A DNA stretch of 64,000 bases. Origin: Blautia obeum ATCC 29174 (GTDB lineage Bacteria; Bacillota; Clostridia; Lachnospirales; Lachnospiraceae). Position 1 is the stretch's first letter. Each line of letters opens with the position of its first letter. Both the position numbers and the translations under genes were made by a program. The stretch lies in assembly GCF_025147765.1 (NCBI RefSeq), contig NZ_CP102265.1:937001-1001000 (forward strand). The letters run 5' to 3'. Shown here one piece after another: positions 32,248 through 41,742 of this stretch. The notes below the pieces were generated by a model. It worked only from the letters and a program-made list of their open reading frames with translations. It was not told where the DNA came from and did no database searches.

Positions 32248-35118
32248 ATGAACCGAAACAGAAAAAAAGCGGTAGCAGCTTCTGTAGCAGTAGGAATGAC
32301 TATGGTAATGGGCTTTAGCCCGGTACTGGCAGCGAATACAGATATTTCCAAAGAAGAAACCGTATATGTAAATGCGGCAGCAGACGGAACACCACAGGAG
32401 ATCACAGTTTCCGACTGGCTGAAGAATTCTGCATCAGCAGGAGACTTAAGTGATGTATCTGATCTGAAAGATATCAAGAATGTCAAAGGCGATGAGACTT
32501 TCTCTCAGGATGGAGATAAACTGACCTGGAATACAGATGATAAAGATATTTATTATCAGGGAACTACAACCAAGGATCTTCCAGTTTCCATGGAAATTAA
32601 ATATTATCTGAATGGTACTCAGGTAAATCCGGATGATCTCGGGGGTAAAAGCGGACATCTGAAGATCGAAGTAGCATACAAAAATAATGTGAAGAATAAA
32701 ACAAAAGTTGGAAACAAAACAACAGATCTGTATGCGCCGTTTGTAATGGTAACAGCGATGATCCTTCCTACAGACAATTTTACAAATGTAACGATAGATA
32801 ATGGAAAGATTCTTTCAGACGGACAGAGAAATATTGTAGTAGGCGTTGGTATGCCGGGACTTGCTGATAATTTTGATCTTAAGAGCATAGATGAAGACAT
32901 TGATCTGGATATTCCGGAAAACTTTACAATGGAAGCAGATGTGACAGACTTTAATATGAGTTCTACATTTACATTTGCACTGACCGATCTTCTGGATTCT
33001 CTGGATGTAGATAACATTGATGGTATTGATGATCTGAAAGATTCTATGAAGGATCTGACAGATGCAGCAGCCAAACTGGTAGATGGAAGCAAGGAACTTT
33101 CTGATGGAGCATCTACGCTTGATGAAAAATATCAGGAATTTGATTCCGGTATCGGAACCCTCGTAAGTGGAGTAAGCAGTCTGAACAGCGGAGCAGCTAC
33201 TCTTAAGAGTGGTGTTTCCTCTTATACTGCCGGAGCAGACAAACTGGCATCCGGTGTAAATGAATATGCAGCCGGAGTTGGTACTCTTTCAAAATCCCTG
33301 AAAGAATACAACAGTGGTGTCAGCACACTGGCGTCCGGTGTTCAGCAGTATGTAAAAGGAAGCAATACACTGACAGATGGTGTGAAGAAATATGTATCCG
33401 GCGCTTCTTCTCTCGGACAGGGAATTCAGGATTATATATCTGCGATCGGAGAACTGCTCACAGGTATCGGAACAGAAACAGCAGGAATTACAACAGTTAC
33501 AGACAGTATTTCAAAACTTGCAACAGCTGTAGCTGCAAAACTTCCGGAACTGAATACTTCACTTGCAAGTGTTTCTGATTTTGCAGACAGTGCAGAGAAA
33601 TATGCATCCAGTACAGCTGAGTATGCAGCAAATGTAAAAGCATATACACAGGCACCTGTGCAGTTAAAAGAAGCATCCGCCGGATTAAAGCAAATCATTG
33701 ATAATTTGAATGGTGGCAGTACAGCACAGAGCGCAGAGCAGATTTCAGATGGCCTTGAAACAGCAAAAGCAGCAGCAGCCTCTCTTACAGAGACTGGTGC
33801 AGCTTCCGCAGGAGATCAGGTATCTGCGGCAGCGAGTGCGGTCAGTGCTGCAGCCGGAACAGGAGATGCGCTGCAGGGTGATGCAGGTACGATTTCAGCA
33901 GGTCTGGACAGTGCAAGTTCCGCAATTGATATTTTAAGTAGTATTGATACATCTTCCATGGATGAGGCGACTGCAGCAGCAGTCAACAGTGCAGTACAGA
34001 GTGCGATCGGAGCAATCTCCGGTGGTGTGGCAACTGCACAGGGAGGTGTTGCAAGTCTTCAGGCTCATGCAGGTCAGGTATCAGGATTGTCTGATCAGGC
34101 AGCACAGGTACAGGCAGCAGCAGATTCCGTAAATGCACAGAGTGCACAGACTGCAGCTGTTGGAGAGGCAGCTGCTCAGCTCCAGGAAGGACTCAGCCAG
34201 ATAGAGGCAGGTGCTTCCGGACTGGAGGCACAGGATACAACCTCAGCTCTGAAAACAGCACAGAGTCTTGCAGATACACTTGATAATGGTCTGCAGGGAA
34301 TGATAGATAACGGGGCTAAGCTCAGTGAAGCAGGAGATCAGCTGACAGCTAAAGGAACAAGTACCGAAGGTACGACTGCAGAGACTATGTCCCTGACACA
34401 GGGTGCTGAGGCAGTCAAAGCAGGAATCACAAAGATTCAGACAGAACTCAGTGAAATGCTTGGAGATGGAAGTCAGTTGAAAGATCTGACAGATGCAGCC
34501 AAACAGCTTTCTGACGGTGCAAAGAATCTGTCAGATGGTTATTCACAGGCATCAGAAGCTTCTCAGACACTTGTAAACGGAGCCAAGACTCTGATGGGAA
34601 GCAACAGCCAGCTTACCAGCGGAGCAACTGCACTGGAAAGTTCTGGAAAGACACTGACCAGTGGAGCAAGCAAGCTTACAAAGGCCAGCAAACAGCTCAA
34701 CAGTGGAACTTCCAAAGTAACAAGTGCCACGAGTCAGCTTACCAGTGGAGCAAGTACACTTTCTGCAAACAGCAGCAAGCTTAACAGTGGAGCCAGCCAG
34801 CTTGCATCCGGTACACAGCAGCTTATGAGCGGAACATCTACACTCAGCAGCGGAAGTGCACAGGTTAAGAGTGGAATTAAGAGTCTTTCTGATGGAGCAA
34901 AGGAACTTGCTGACGGAACAAAAGAGTTTAATGATGATGGAATCAAAAAACTCTCTGATATCGTGGATGATGACCTTCAGGATATCCTGGATCGTCTGGA
35001 TGCAATCTGCTCTGATGACAATGCATATCGTTCCTTCAGTGGTAAGGAAGATGACATGGACGGCAATGTGAAGTTCGTGATCGAGACCGCAGCTATCGAC
35101 AATGACAGTGATAAGTAA
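32248..35118 (+). CDS. Secreted heptad-repeat protein (YhgE-like repeats), partner of the MMPL exporter
   Basis: 956 residues. Signal peptide (about 1-28, ending SPVLA), a beta-rich N-terminal domain (about 35-240), then a very long region (about 255-920) of heptad-like repeats such as LASGVNEYAAGVGTLSKSL and LTSGASTLSANSSKLNSGAS, predicted as extended coiled coil. The centre (about 490-700) is very rich in Ala, Gln and Ser. No C-terminal membrane helix or sorting signal, unlike true YhgE proteins, which have membrane helices at both ends. It may bridge the exporter and the cell wall; this is inferred from its gene position. AAAGGAG ribosome site. Confidence 0.8.
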   Translation: MNRNRKKAVAASVAVGMTMVMGFSPVLAANTDISKEETVYVNAAADGTPQEITVSDWLKNSASAGDLSDVSDLKDIKNVKGDETFSQDGDKLTWNTDDKDIYYQGTTTKDLPVSMEIKYYLNGTQVNPDDLGGKSGHLKIEVAYKNNVKNKTKVGNKTTDLYAPFVMVTAMILPTDNFTNVTIDNGKILSDGQRNIVVGVGMPGLADNFDLKSIDEDIDLDIPENFTMEADVTDFNMSSTFTFALTDLLDSLDVDNIDGIDDLKDSMKDLTDAAAKLVDGSKELSDGASTLDEKYQEFDSGIGTLVSGVSSLNSGAATLKSGVSSYTAGADKLASGVNEYAAGVGTLSKSLKEYNSGVSTLASGVQQYVKGSNTLTDGVKKYVSGASSLGQGIQDYISAIGELLTGIGTETAGITTVTDSISKLATAVAAKLPELNTSLASVSDFADSAEKYASSTAEYAANVKAYTQAPVQLKEASAGLKQIIDNLNGGSTAQSAEQISDGLETAKAAAASLTETGAASAGDQVSAAASAVSAAAGTGDALQGDAGTISAGLDSASSAIDILSSIDTSSMDEATAAAVNSAVQSAIGAISGGVATAQGGVASLQAHAGQVSGLSDQAAQVQAAADSVNAQSAQTAAVGEAAAQLQEGLSQIEAGASGLEAQDTTSALKTAQSLADTLDNGLQGMIDNGAKLSEAGDQLTAKGTSTEGTTAETMSLTQGAEAVKAGITKIQTELSEMLGDGSQLKDLTDAAKQLSDGAKNLSDGYSQASEASQTLVNGAKTLMGSNSQLTSGATALESSGKTLTSGASKLTKASKQLNSGTSKVTSATSQLTSGASTLSANSSKLNSGASQLASGTQQLMSGTSTLSSGSAQVKSGIKSLSDGAKELADGTKEFNDDGIKKLSDIVDDDLQDILDRLDAICSDDNAYRSFSGKEDDMDGNVKFVIETAAIDNDSDK

Positions 35119-35182
35119 TATAAAAATGTGACAAATAAACGATTGTTTGCAGGAATGGGAATGGTCGTTGATCCACAGTATA

Positions 35183-35220
35183 ACAGGGAAATGGATTGTA
35201 TGCCGTTTCCCTGTTTTTTT
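35183..35220 (+). terminator. Terminator after the MMPL operon
   Basis: Perfect 9-bp stem ACAGGGAAA (35,183-35,191) with TTTCCCTGT (35,206-35,214), then seven T residues. Confidence 0.9.
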
Positions 35221-35221
35221 C

Positions 35222-35250
35222 TTGCGGACGGGAAAGGAGTCTGCTATACT
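35222..35250 (+). promoter_or_regulatory. Promoter immediately upstream of the ftsW-like gene
   Basis: TTGCGG (35,222-35,227), 17-base spacer, TATACT (35,245-35,250). Only 7 bases separate the -10 box from the likely start codon. Confidence 0.55.
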
Positions 35251-35257
35251 GTATGCT

Positions 35258-36436
35258 ATGAGTAGAAAAAAAGCAGTTGTAAGAAAACCAAAAATAAAAA
35301 AGAAAACCGATTATTATGATTACAGTCTTCTTGCGGTTATCATTCTTTTGACTTGTTTTGGACTGGTTATGCTGTACAGTACCAGCTCTTACATGGCAGA
35401 ACTGAACCATGGCGATGACATGTATTATTTTAAAAAACAGGCTGCGATCAGTCTGGCATGTATCATAGCCGCACTTGCAATCTCAAAGATAGATTATCAT
35501 ATATTGACGAGATTTACAGGGGTTATTTATGGTGTAGCAGCAGTGCTGATGCTGCTGGTCAAGACACCTCTTGGACGAAGCGCAAATGGAGCGCGTCGAT
35601 GGCTGAATCTGGGACCATTGTCATTTCAGCCGTCGGAGCTTGCGAAGATTGCAGTGATCGTCTGTCTTTCTTATATGATCGTAAATATGGGAAGAAAGAT
35701 TGGTACACTGAAAGGCTTTATGATGCTGGCAGGAAGTGGCGGTGCGCTTGCATTCATAACATATGTATTTACAGATAACCTGAGTACTGCGATCATTATT
35801 TTCGGTATTACGATTGGCCTTATCTTTATTGCACATCCAAAAGTAAGACCATTCCTCATTGCAGCAGGTATTCTTCTGGTTGTTGCTATTGTTGCTATCA
35901 GCTTCTTAAGTGCAACGATGGAAACCAGTTCAAGTTTCCGTTTGAGACGAATCCTTGTATGGCTGCATCCGGAGGATTATGCATCAGGAGATGGCTATCA
36001 GACGATACAGGCATTGTATGCGATTGGATCAGGAGGGTTTCTGGGAAGAGGACTTGGAAACAGTATCCAGAAGCTCGGAAGTGTGCCGGAAGCGCAGAAC
36101 GATATGATCTTTTCTATTGTATGTGAAGAACTTGGAATTCTTGGCGGAATGATCGTACTTCTTCTGTTTGCTTACCTTTTGTACCGATTGTTCTTTATTG
36201 CACAGAATGCATCAGATCTGTTTGGCTCATTGATAGTGAGCGGTATTTTTATTCATATTGCACTGCAGGTTATTTTTAATATTGCCGTAGTGGTAAATCT
36301 GATGCCAAATACAGGTGTTACTTTGCCGTTTATCAGTTATGGAGGTACATCAATCCTGTTCCTGATGGCAGAGATGGGACTGGCATTGAGTGTGGCCAGA
36401 CAGATTAAATTTAAAGAGCCGGAAAGGCTTCTCTAA
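35258..36436 (+). CDS. FtsW/RodA/SpoVE-family glycan polymerase
   Basis: SEDS-family enzyme that polymerises lipid II into peptidoglycan strands with a partner penicillin-binding protein. 392 residues from ATG 35,258 (MSRKKAVVRKPKIKKK); the longer frame to 35,147 crosses a terminator and promoter. About ten membrane helices. Family motifs: NGARRWLNLGPLSFQPSELA, a central loop with GDGYQTIQALYAIGSGGFLG, GLGNSIQKLGSVPEAQNDMI, and the end LPFISYGGTSIL. It could be FtsW (division), RodA or SpoVE (sporulation); the window does not decide. No good ribosome site before the ATG, since a GGAAAGGAG lies 17 bases away inside the promoter. Confidence 0.9.
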   Translation: MSRKKAVVRKPKIKKKTDYYDYSLLAVIILLTCFGLVMLYSTSSYMAELNHGDDMYYFKKQAAISLACIIAALAISKIDYHILTRFTGVIYGVAAVLMLLVKTPLGRSANGARRWLNLGPLSFQPSELAKIAVIVCLSYMIVNMGRKIGTLKGFMMLAGSGGALAFITYVFTDNLSTAIIIFGITIGLIFIAHPKVRPFLIAAGILLVVAIVAISFLSATMETSSSFRLRRILVWLHPEDYASGDGYQTIQALYAIGSGGFLGRGLGNSIQKLGSVPEAQNDMIFSIVCEELGILGGMIVLLLFAYLLYRLFFIAQNASDLFGSLIVSGIFIHIALQVIFNIAVVVNLMPNTGVTLPFISYGGTSILFLMAEMGLALSVARQIKFKEPERLL

Positions 36437-36451
36437 AATAAGCAAAATCTA

Positions 36452-36495
36452 TTGACAAATAGGTTCTCAGAATATATACTTTGCACATCAAAGTA
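36452..36495 (+). promoter_or_regulatory. acpP promoter with palindromic operator
   Basis: TTGACA (36,452-36,457), 17-base spacer, TATACT (36,475-36,480). The perfect palindrome TACTTTG-N5-CAAAGTA (36,477-36,495) overlaps the -10. It resembles the TTTGA-N3-TCAAA type of site used by FabT-like regulators of fatty acid synthesis; that link is inference. Confidence 0.7.
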
Positions 36496-36530
36496 GAGCA
36501 AAATTGTTACTTGATAAAGGAGAAATAGCA

Positions 36531-36764
36531 ATGTTAGAAGAAATGAGAAAAATGATTGCAGAACAGTTAAACTGCGAAGAAAGCGAAATTACAGCAGATA
36601 CTTCTTTTAAAGATGATCTTGGAGCAGATTCTCTTGATCTTTTTGAACTGGTAATGGCTCTGGAAGATGAATACAATATAGAGATTCCTGCTGAAGAGCT
36701 GACAGAACTGGCAACAGTGGGAGATGTGATCGAATATCTGAAAGGCAGAGGCATCGAAGCTTAG
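36531..36764 (+). CDS. acpP: Acyl carrier protein
   Basis: Carries growing fatty acids on a phosphopantetheine arm. 77 residues from ATG 36,531 (AAAGGAG site 8 bases upstream; the ATG-less extension to 36,504 is ignored). Acidic, with the attachment motif GADSLDLFEL, Ser34 being the modified residue. Alone between a strong promoter and a strong terminator, apart from the usual fab cluster. The Sfp-type transferase at 40,132 could modify it, although AcpS is the usual enzyme. Confidence 0.95.
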   Translation: MLEEMRKMIAEQLNCEESEITADTSFKDDLGADSLDLFELVMALEDEYNIEIPAEELTELATVGDVIEYLKGRGIEA

Positions 36765-36777
36765 TATGCAGAACATT

Positions 36778-36807
36778 CCCTGAGGCAGTGATGTCTCAGG
36801 GGTTTTT
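36778..36807 (+). terminator. Terminator after acpP
   Basis: Perfect 7-bp stem CCCTGAG (36,778-36,784) with CTCAGGG (36,795-36,801), then six T. Confidence 0.9.
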
Positions 36808-36844
36808 TCTGAGTTTATATATTTTGAAAGGCAGGAAAGATACA

Positions 36845-38293
36845 ATGACAAAGATCAGAACAAGATTTGCACCGAGCCCTACAGGAAGAATGCATGTAGG
36901 TAATCTTCGTACAGCGCTTTATGCATATCTCATTGCAAAACACGAAGGTGGAGATTTTATTCTTCGAATCGAAGACACTGACCAGGAGCGTTATGTGGAA
37001 GGTGCTGTAGATATCATCTATCGTACGATGGCAGGAACAGGACTCATTCATGATGAAGGTCCGGACAAAGATAAGGGATATGGACCATATGTACAGAGTG
37101 AGAGACAGGCTTCGGGACTTTATCTGAAATATGCACAGCAGCTGATCGAGCAGGGAGATGCTTATTACTGCTTTTGTGGACCGGAAGAACTGGAATCTAT
37201 GAAACGTGTAGTTGCAGGAAAAGAAATCTCTATCTACGATAAGAGATGTCTGCGTCTGTCAAAAGAAGAAGTACAGAGACGTCTTGATGCAGGAGAACCA
37301 CACGTTATCCGCTTTAATATGCCGACAGAAGGAACTACGACATTCCATGATGTGATCTATGGAGATATCACAGTTAACAACGAAGAGATGGAAGACCTTA
37401 TCCTGATCAAATCTGATGGATATCCGACATACAACTTTGCAAACGTAATTGATGACCATCTTATGGGAATCACTCATGTTGTCAGAGGAAATGAGTATCT
37501 TTCTTCTGCACCAAAATACAACCGTATCTACGAAGCATTCGGATGGGAGATTCCGGTATACGTTCATTGTCCGCTGATCACAAACGAAGAACATCAGAAA
37601 CTTTCCAAACGTTCCGGACATTCTTCATATGAAGACCTTCTGGATCAGGGATTTGTTACAGAGGCAATCGTTAACTTTGTCGCACTTCTTGGATGGAGCC
37701 CGCAGGACAATCGTGAGATCTTCTCACTTCCGGAACTGGTCGAAGCTTTTGATTATCATCATATCAGCAAATCACCGGCCGTATTCGATATTACCAAGCT
37801 TCGCTGGATGAATGGCGAGTATATTAAGAAAATGGATCCGGAAGAGTTCTATGAAAAAGCCCTTCCATATATGAAGGAAGTTCTCAAAAGAGATTATGAT
37901 TTCCGTAAAATTGCCGGAATGGTACAGACCAGAATCGAGACATTCCCGGATATCCCGGCACTGATCGATTTCTTTGAAGAAGTTCCGGAATATGATTCTG
38001 CAATGTACTGCCATAAGAAGATGAAGACAAATGAAGAAACTTCTCTTGCAGTATTGAAAGAAGTTCTTCCGGTTCTGGAAGCACAGGAAGATTATACAAA
38101 TGATCCACTGTTTGCTTCTTTAAGTGCATTTGTCAAAGAAAAAGGTTATAAGAACGGTTATGTAATGTGGCCGCTTCGTACAGCAGTATCCGGTAAACAG
38201 ATGACACCGGCCGGAGCAACAGAAATTATGGAAATCATCGGCAAAGAAGAAACACTGAAACGTGTAAAGGCAGCAATTGAGAAACTCAGCTGA
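36845..38293 (+). CDS. gltX: Glutamyl-tRNA synthetase
   Basis: Charges tRNA-Glu (possibly also tRNA-Gln for later amidation). 482 residues from ATG 36,845, selected because TKIRTRFAPSPTGRMHVGNL follows; the extension to 36,788 overlaps the acpP terminator. Class I motifs: HIGH-type HVGN and KMSKS-type KLSKR. The C-terminal helical anticodon domain is complete. Ribosome site AGGAAAGA. Confidence 0.96.
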   Translation: MTKIRTRFAPSPTGRMHVGNLRTALYAYLIAKHEGGDFILRIEDTDQERYVEGAVDIIYRTMAGTGLIHDEGPDKDKGYGPYVQSERQASGLYLKYAQQLIEQGDAYYCFCGPEELESMKRVVAGKEISIYDKRCLRLSKEEVQRRLDAGEPHVIRFNMPTEGTTTFHDVIYGDITVNNEEMEDLILIKSDGYPTYNFANVIDDHLMGITHVVRGNEYLSSAPKYNRIYEAFGWEIPVYVHCPLITNEEHQKLSKRSGHSSYEDLLDQGFVTEAIVNFVALLGWSPQDNREIFSLPELVEAFDYHHISKSPAVFDITKLRWMNGEYIKKMDPEEFYEKALPYMKEVLKRDYDFRKIAGMVQTRIETFPDIPALIDFFEEVPEYDSAMYCHKKMKTNEETSLAVLKEVLPVLEAQEDYTNDPLFASLSAFVKEKGYKNGYVMWPLRTAVSGKQMTPAGATEIMEIIGKEETLKRVKAAIEKLS

Positions 38294-38302
38294 GAGTAAT
38301 AA

Positions 38303-40135
38303 ATGATAAAAAGAAATCCATCTCAACAAAGGGCGATCGCCCACCTGTCAGGACCAATGATGGTTCTGGCAGGCCCCGGTTCGGGGAAAACTTCCGTAAT
38401 TGTAGAACGAACTGCATATATGATAAATGAAGGCGGAATCTCACCTTCTAATATTCTGGTCGTGACTTTTTCCAGGGCGGCGGCAAAGGAAATGAAGGAG
38501 CGCTTTTTAAGTTTTACCGGACAGCAGTATACTCCGGTTACTTTTGGTACATTTCATGGCGTGTTTTATGGAATATTGAAACAGGCATATGGATTTACTG
38601 CGGCTAATATTCTGTCTGATGAAGAAAAATTCGGCATTTTGAGAGAACTGACGTTGAATTATGGTGGTGATCTGGCAGAAGAAGGAGATTTTCCGGAAGA
38701 GATTGCCAGGGAGATCAGTGTGGTGAAAGGAAACAAAATTGCACTGGAACATTACTATTCTTCATGCTGTCCGGATGAAGTGTTCCGACAGATTTACCAG
38801 GGATACCGTGAAGCCTGTCAGAGCAGACGTAAACTGGATTTTGATGATATGATCCTGTATTGTTATGAGCTTTTTGTGCAGCGAAAAGATATTCTGGAAG
38901 CATGGCAGAAGAAATTTCAGTATATTCTTGTGGATGAATTTCAGGATATCAACCAATTGCAGTATGATATTGTACGCATGCTGGCAAAGCCACAGAATAA
39001 TTTGTTTATCGTTGGAGATGACGATCAGTCGATTTATCATTTTCGTGGTGCAAGGCCTGAAATTATGCTGAATTTTACCAGAGATTATCCGGATGCGGAA
39101 ACAGTTACACTGGATGTGAATTATCGATGCAGTGGACAGATCCTTTCAGCAGCGATGCACGTGATCGGAGAAAATAAAAAACGTTTTTCCAAAAAGCTTT
39201 CCACACCGAATCAGGTAGGTAAAGCGGTTCAGATACGGGAATTCCAAAATCCGAGAGAAGAATATCTTGCAGTTGTCTCGGAACTCAGAGAACGGATGGA
39301 AAACGGAGAGCGTCTGGAAGATACGGCAATTCTTCTTCGAACGAATCAGGAGGCAGAAGGACTGGTAGGTGCATTGATGGAACGACAGGTCCCGTTTAAC
39401 ATGAAGGAAAAACTCCCGAATCTTTTTCAGCATTGGATCTGCCGGAATCTTCTTGCCTATATGCATTTTGCAGCAGGGGAAAAGAACAGGAAGTATTTCC
39501 TTGAATTTATGAATCGGCCCAATCGATATATTTCCCGTGATGCCTTGTCATTATCATCAGTTGTATCCTTTGAAGAACTAAAAGAATTTTATAAAGATAA
39601 GGACTGGATGTGTGACCGTATCACAACATTGGAAACGCATTTGCGAGTGCTGAAGAGTCTGGCACCTTATGCTGCAATTAATTTTATCCGAAAGGGAATG
39701 GGATATGAAGAATACTTGCGTGAATATGCAGAGTATCGTAAAATAAAACCAGAAGAGCTGAGTGAGATTCTGGACCGGTTGACAGAAAGTACAAAAGGAA
39801 TGAACAGTCTGGAAGAATGGGAATCCTACATAGAAGAATACACAGAAAAGCTTGAAGAGCAGGCACGAAAAGCTGAGCAGGAACGGGAGGGCGTTCTGAT
39901 CTCTACACTTCATGGGGTGAAAGGTCTGGAGTATGAACAGGTGTATATCCTGAATGTTAATGAAGGTAGTATGCCTTATCGAAAAGCGGTACTGGAACCT
40001 GCCATTGAAGAAGAACGCAGACTGTTTTATGTCGGAATGACACGGGCCAGGAAACAGTTGGCTTTATGTTACGTGAGACAACAGTATGAGAAGAAACGGG
40101 AACCGTCCCGATTCTTAAAGGAGGCTGGAGTATGA
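38303..40135 (+). CDS. UvrD/PcrA-like ATP-dependent helicase
   Basis: 610 residues of superfamily 1A: Walker A AGPGSGKTSV, motif Ia region VVTFSRAAAKEMKER, motif II VDEFQDIN, motif III GDDDQSIYHFRGA, motif IV DVNYRC, motif V LISTLHGVKGLEYEQVY and motif VI YVGMTRARKQL. Shorter than PcrA/UvrD (about 720), without the long C-terminal tail, so it is probably an accessory helicase rather than PcrA itself. Its stop codon overlaps the next gene (ATGA), pairing it with the Sfp-type transferase. Confidence 0.93.
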   Translation: MIKRNPSQQRAIAHLSGPMMVLAGPGSGKTSVIVERTAYMINEGGISPSNILVVTFSRAAAKEMKERFLSFTGQQYTPVTFGTFHGVFYGILKQAYGFTAANILSDEEKFGILRELTLNYGGDLAEEGDFPEEIAREISVVKGNKIALEHYYSSCCPDEVFRQIYQGYREACQSRRKLDFDDMILYCYELFVQRKDILEAWQKKFQYILVDEFQDINQLQYDIVRMLAKPQNNLFIVGDDDQSIYHFRGARPEIMLNFTRDYPDAETVTLDVNYRCSGQILSAAMHVIGENKKRFSKKLSTPNQVGKAVQIREFQNPREEYLAVVSELRERMENGERLEDTAILLRTNQEAEGLVGALMERQVPFNMKEKLPNLFQHWICRNLLAYMHFAAGEKNRKYFLEFMNRPNRYISRDALSLSSVVSFEELKEFYKDKDWMCDRITTLETHLRVLKSLAPYAAINFIRKGMGYEEYLREYAEYRKIKPEELSEILDRLTESTKGMNSLEEWESYIEEYTEKLEEQARKAEQEREGVLISTLHGVKGLEYEQVYILNVNEGSMPYRKAVLEPAIEEERRLFYVGMTRARKQLALCYVRQQYEKKREPSRFLKEAGV

Positions 40136-40680
40136 AGGCGGTTATTTATTTTACAGAAGTTCCACAGCAGTACGAACACAAAAATATGGAGCACATGATA
40201 GGGGAGAAACTGCTTGCGACGGGACTCTACAAAGAGTATGGACTGAAGCTGGCATTTGAACCGAGGGCTACCGGTGAACATGGCAAACCATTCCTTACCC
40301 TGCAGCCGAAGATACATTATAATATTACACATTCCGGAAAATATGTAATGTGTATCATCGCAGACCAGGAAATTGGAATAGATGTGCAGGTGCATAAAAA
40401 GGTAAATTATGAACGGATGCTGGAGAGAATGGTTCCGGCGGATATGATTCGAGAAATACTGGACAGTGATGAACCGGAAAAAGCCTTTTTTACGCAGTGG
40501 GTATTAAGGGAAGCCTATATTAAATGGACGGGAGAAGGCCTGTCCCGAGATCTTCGAACGATTTCCATGGATGATGGAATTTACCTGATGCTGGAACTCG
40601 GAGAAGACTATAGTGGCGCTGTGTGGTCGCGTAAACCATTGGAACTGCGATGGGAGCATGCGGAAGTACAGCTGCCATGA
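40132..40680 (+). CDS. 4'-phosphopantetheinyl transferase (Sfp type)
   Basis: Moves phosphopantetheine from CoA to a carrier protein. 182 residues, shorter than Sfp (about 224). The conserved stretches are present: ITHSGKYVMCI, IGIDVQ (magnesium-binding Asp) and FFTQWVLREAYIKWTGEGL, where the W-x-x-R/K-E-A-x-x-K signature is clear. Overlaps the helicase gene by 4 bases. No polyketide or peptide synthetase is in the window, so its partner may be the acyl carrier protein at 36,531 or one elsewhere. AAGGAGG ribosome site. Confidence 0.9.
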   Translation: MKAVIYFTEVPQQYEHKNMEHMIGEKLLATGLYKEYGLKLAFEPRATGEHGKPFLTLQPKIHYNITHSGKYVMCIIADQEIGIDVQVHKKVNYERMLERMVPADMIREILDSDEPEKAFFTQWVLREAYIKWTGEGLSRDLRTISMDDGIYLMLELGEDYSGAVWSRKPLELRWEHAEVQLP

Positions 40681-40710
40681 AATATTGTGGCTAAAATATT
40701 GGAGTGATAC

Positions 40711-40745
40711 AGAATCCCGTGGCGAAAGCTGCGGGATTCTTTTTG
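40711..40745 (+). terminator. Terminator upstream of spoIIIA
   Basis: Perfect 9-bp stem AGAATCCCG (40,711-40,719) with CGGGATTCT (40,732-40,740), then five T. Separates the helicase-transferase pair from the sporulation operon. Confidence 0.88.
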
Positions 40746-40812
40746 TACTAAATCCGGACATTGGACATATATTAGTGTAAAAGAGATACAGTCGTTCGCA
40801 GTAGTAAAAGAG

Positions 40813-41742
40813 GTGAGGACGATCAGGGCGGGACAGATTCAGAGTCTTTTTGCCGGAAATATCCGGAAACTTCTGGAAGAATGTGTGATAGATTACGAAA
40901 AACTTTATGAAATCAGACTTCGGACAGGCCGACCGGTATTTCTGTGTTATGGAGACGGAGAAAAATTTCTCCGAACCGGAAATGGAATGCCTTATCGGGT
41001 AACGAGACAGGATCTGAAAGAAACACTGGAGTATATCAGTGGATATTCTCTTTATGCTTATGAAGATGAAATATGTCAGGGCTATCTGAGTGTACAGGGA
41101 GGGCATCGGGTAGGAATTACCGGAAAAGTCATTCTGGATGGGGAACATATCCGGGGGATGAAGTATATTTCCTGCATCAACGTGCGGCTTGCACATCAGG
41201 TACAGGGGTGCGCAGATGAAGTGTTGCCGTATATCCGAAATGGAGAGCAGGTATATCATACACTGATCATTGCACCGCCAAGATGTGGAAAAACCACCCT
41301 TCTCAGAGATATGATACGGCAGATCAGCAATGGGACAGATAGAATCCAGGGAAAGACAGTAGGAGTGGTGGACGAGAGAAGTGAACTTGCCGGATGCTAT
41401 CAGGGAATACCACAGAATGATCTGGGGATGCGGACAGATGTGCTGGATGCCTGCCCAAAGGCAAAAGGAATGCAGATGTTGCTGCGTTCGATGTCACCGG
41501 ATGTTGTGGCTGTAGATGAACTTGGGAAGAAAGAAGATTTTAAAGCGGTAGAGTCCGTGGTCCATTGTGGGTGTAAATTGTTTGCGACAGCTCACGGAAA
41601 TTCACTGGAAGATATTTTAAGACAGCCCTTTTTTCAGAAACTGAGAGAACTGGAAGTCTTTGAACGATATATTGTTCTTGGAAAAAAAGGACATGCAGGA
41701 AGTATAGAAGCAATATATGATGGGAAGGGAAAACCATGCTGA
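40813..41742 (+). CDS. spoIIIAA: SpoIIIAA, sporulation ATPase
   Basis: ATPase of the SpoIIIA-SpoIIQ feeding-tube complex between mother cell and forespore. 309 residues from a GTG at 40,813; the start is uncertain because the AGAGG ribosome site is almost touching it and the frame is open upstream. Walker A APPRCGKTTLLRD and Walker B VVAVDELGKKEDF, with ATAHGNSLEDI after it, as in secretion ATPases. First of eight tightly packed genes. Overlaps spoIIIAB by 7 bases. Confidence 0.95.
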   Translation: MRTIRAGQIQSLFAGNIRKLLEECVIDYEKLYEIRLRTGRPVFLCYGDGEKFLRTGNGMPYRVTRQDLKETLEYISGYSLYAYEDEICQGYLSVQGGHRVGITGKVILDGEHIRGMKYISCINVRLAHQVQGCADEVLPYIRNGEQVYHTLIIAPPRCGKTTLLRDMIRQISNGTDRIQGKTVGVVDERSELAGCYQGIPQNDLGMRTDVLDACPKAKGMQMLLRSMSPDVVAVDELGKKEDFKAVESVVHCGCKLFATAHGNSLEDILRQPFFQKLRELEVFERYIVLGKKGHAGSIEAIYDGKGKPC

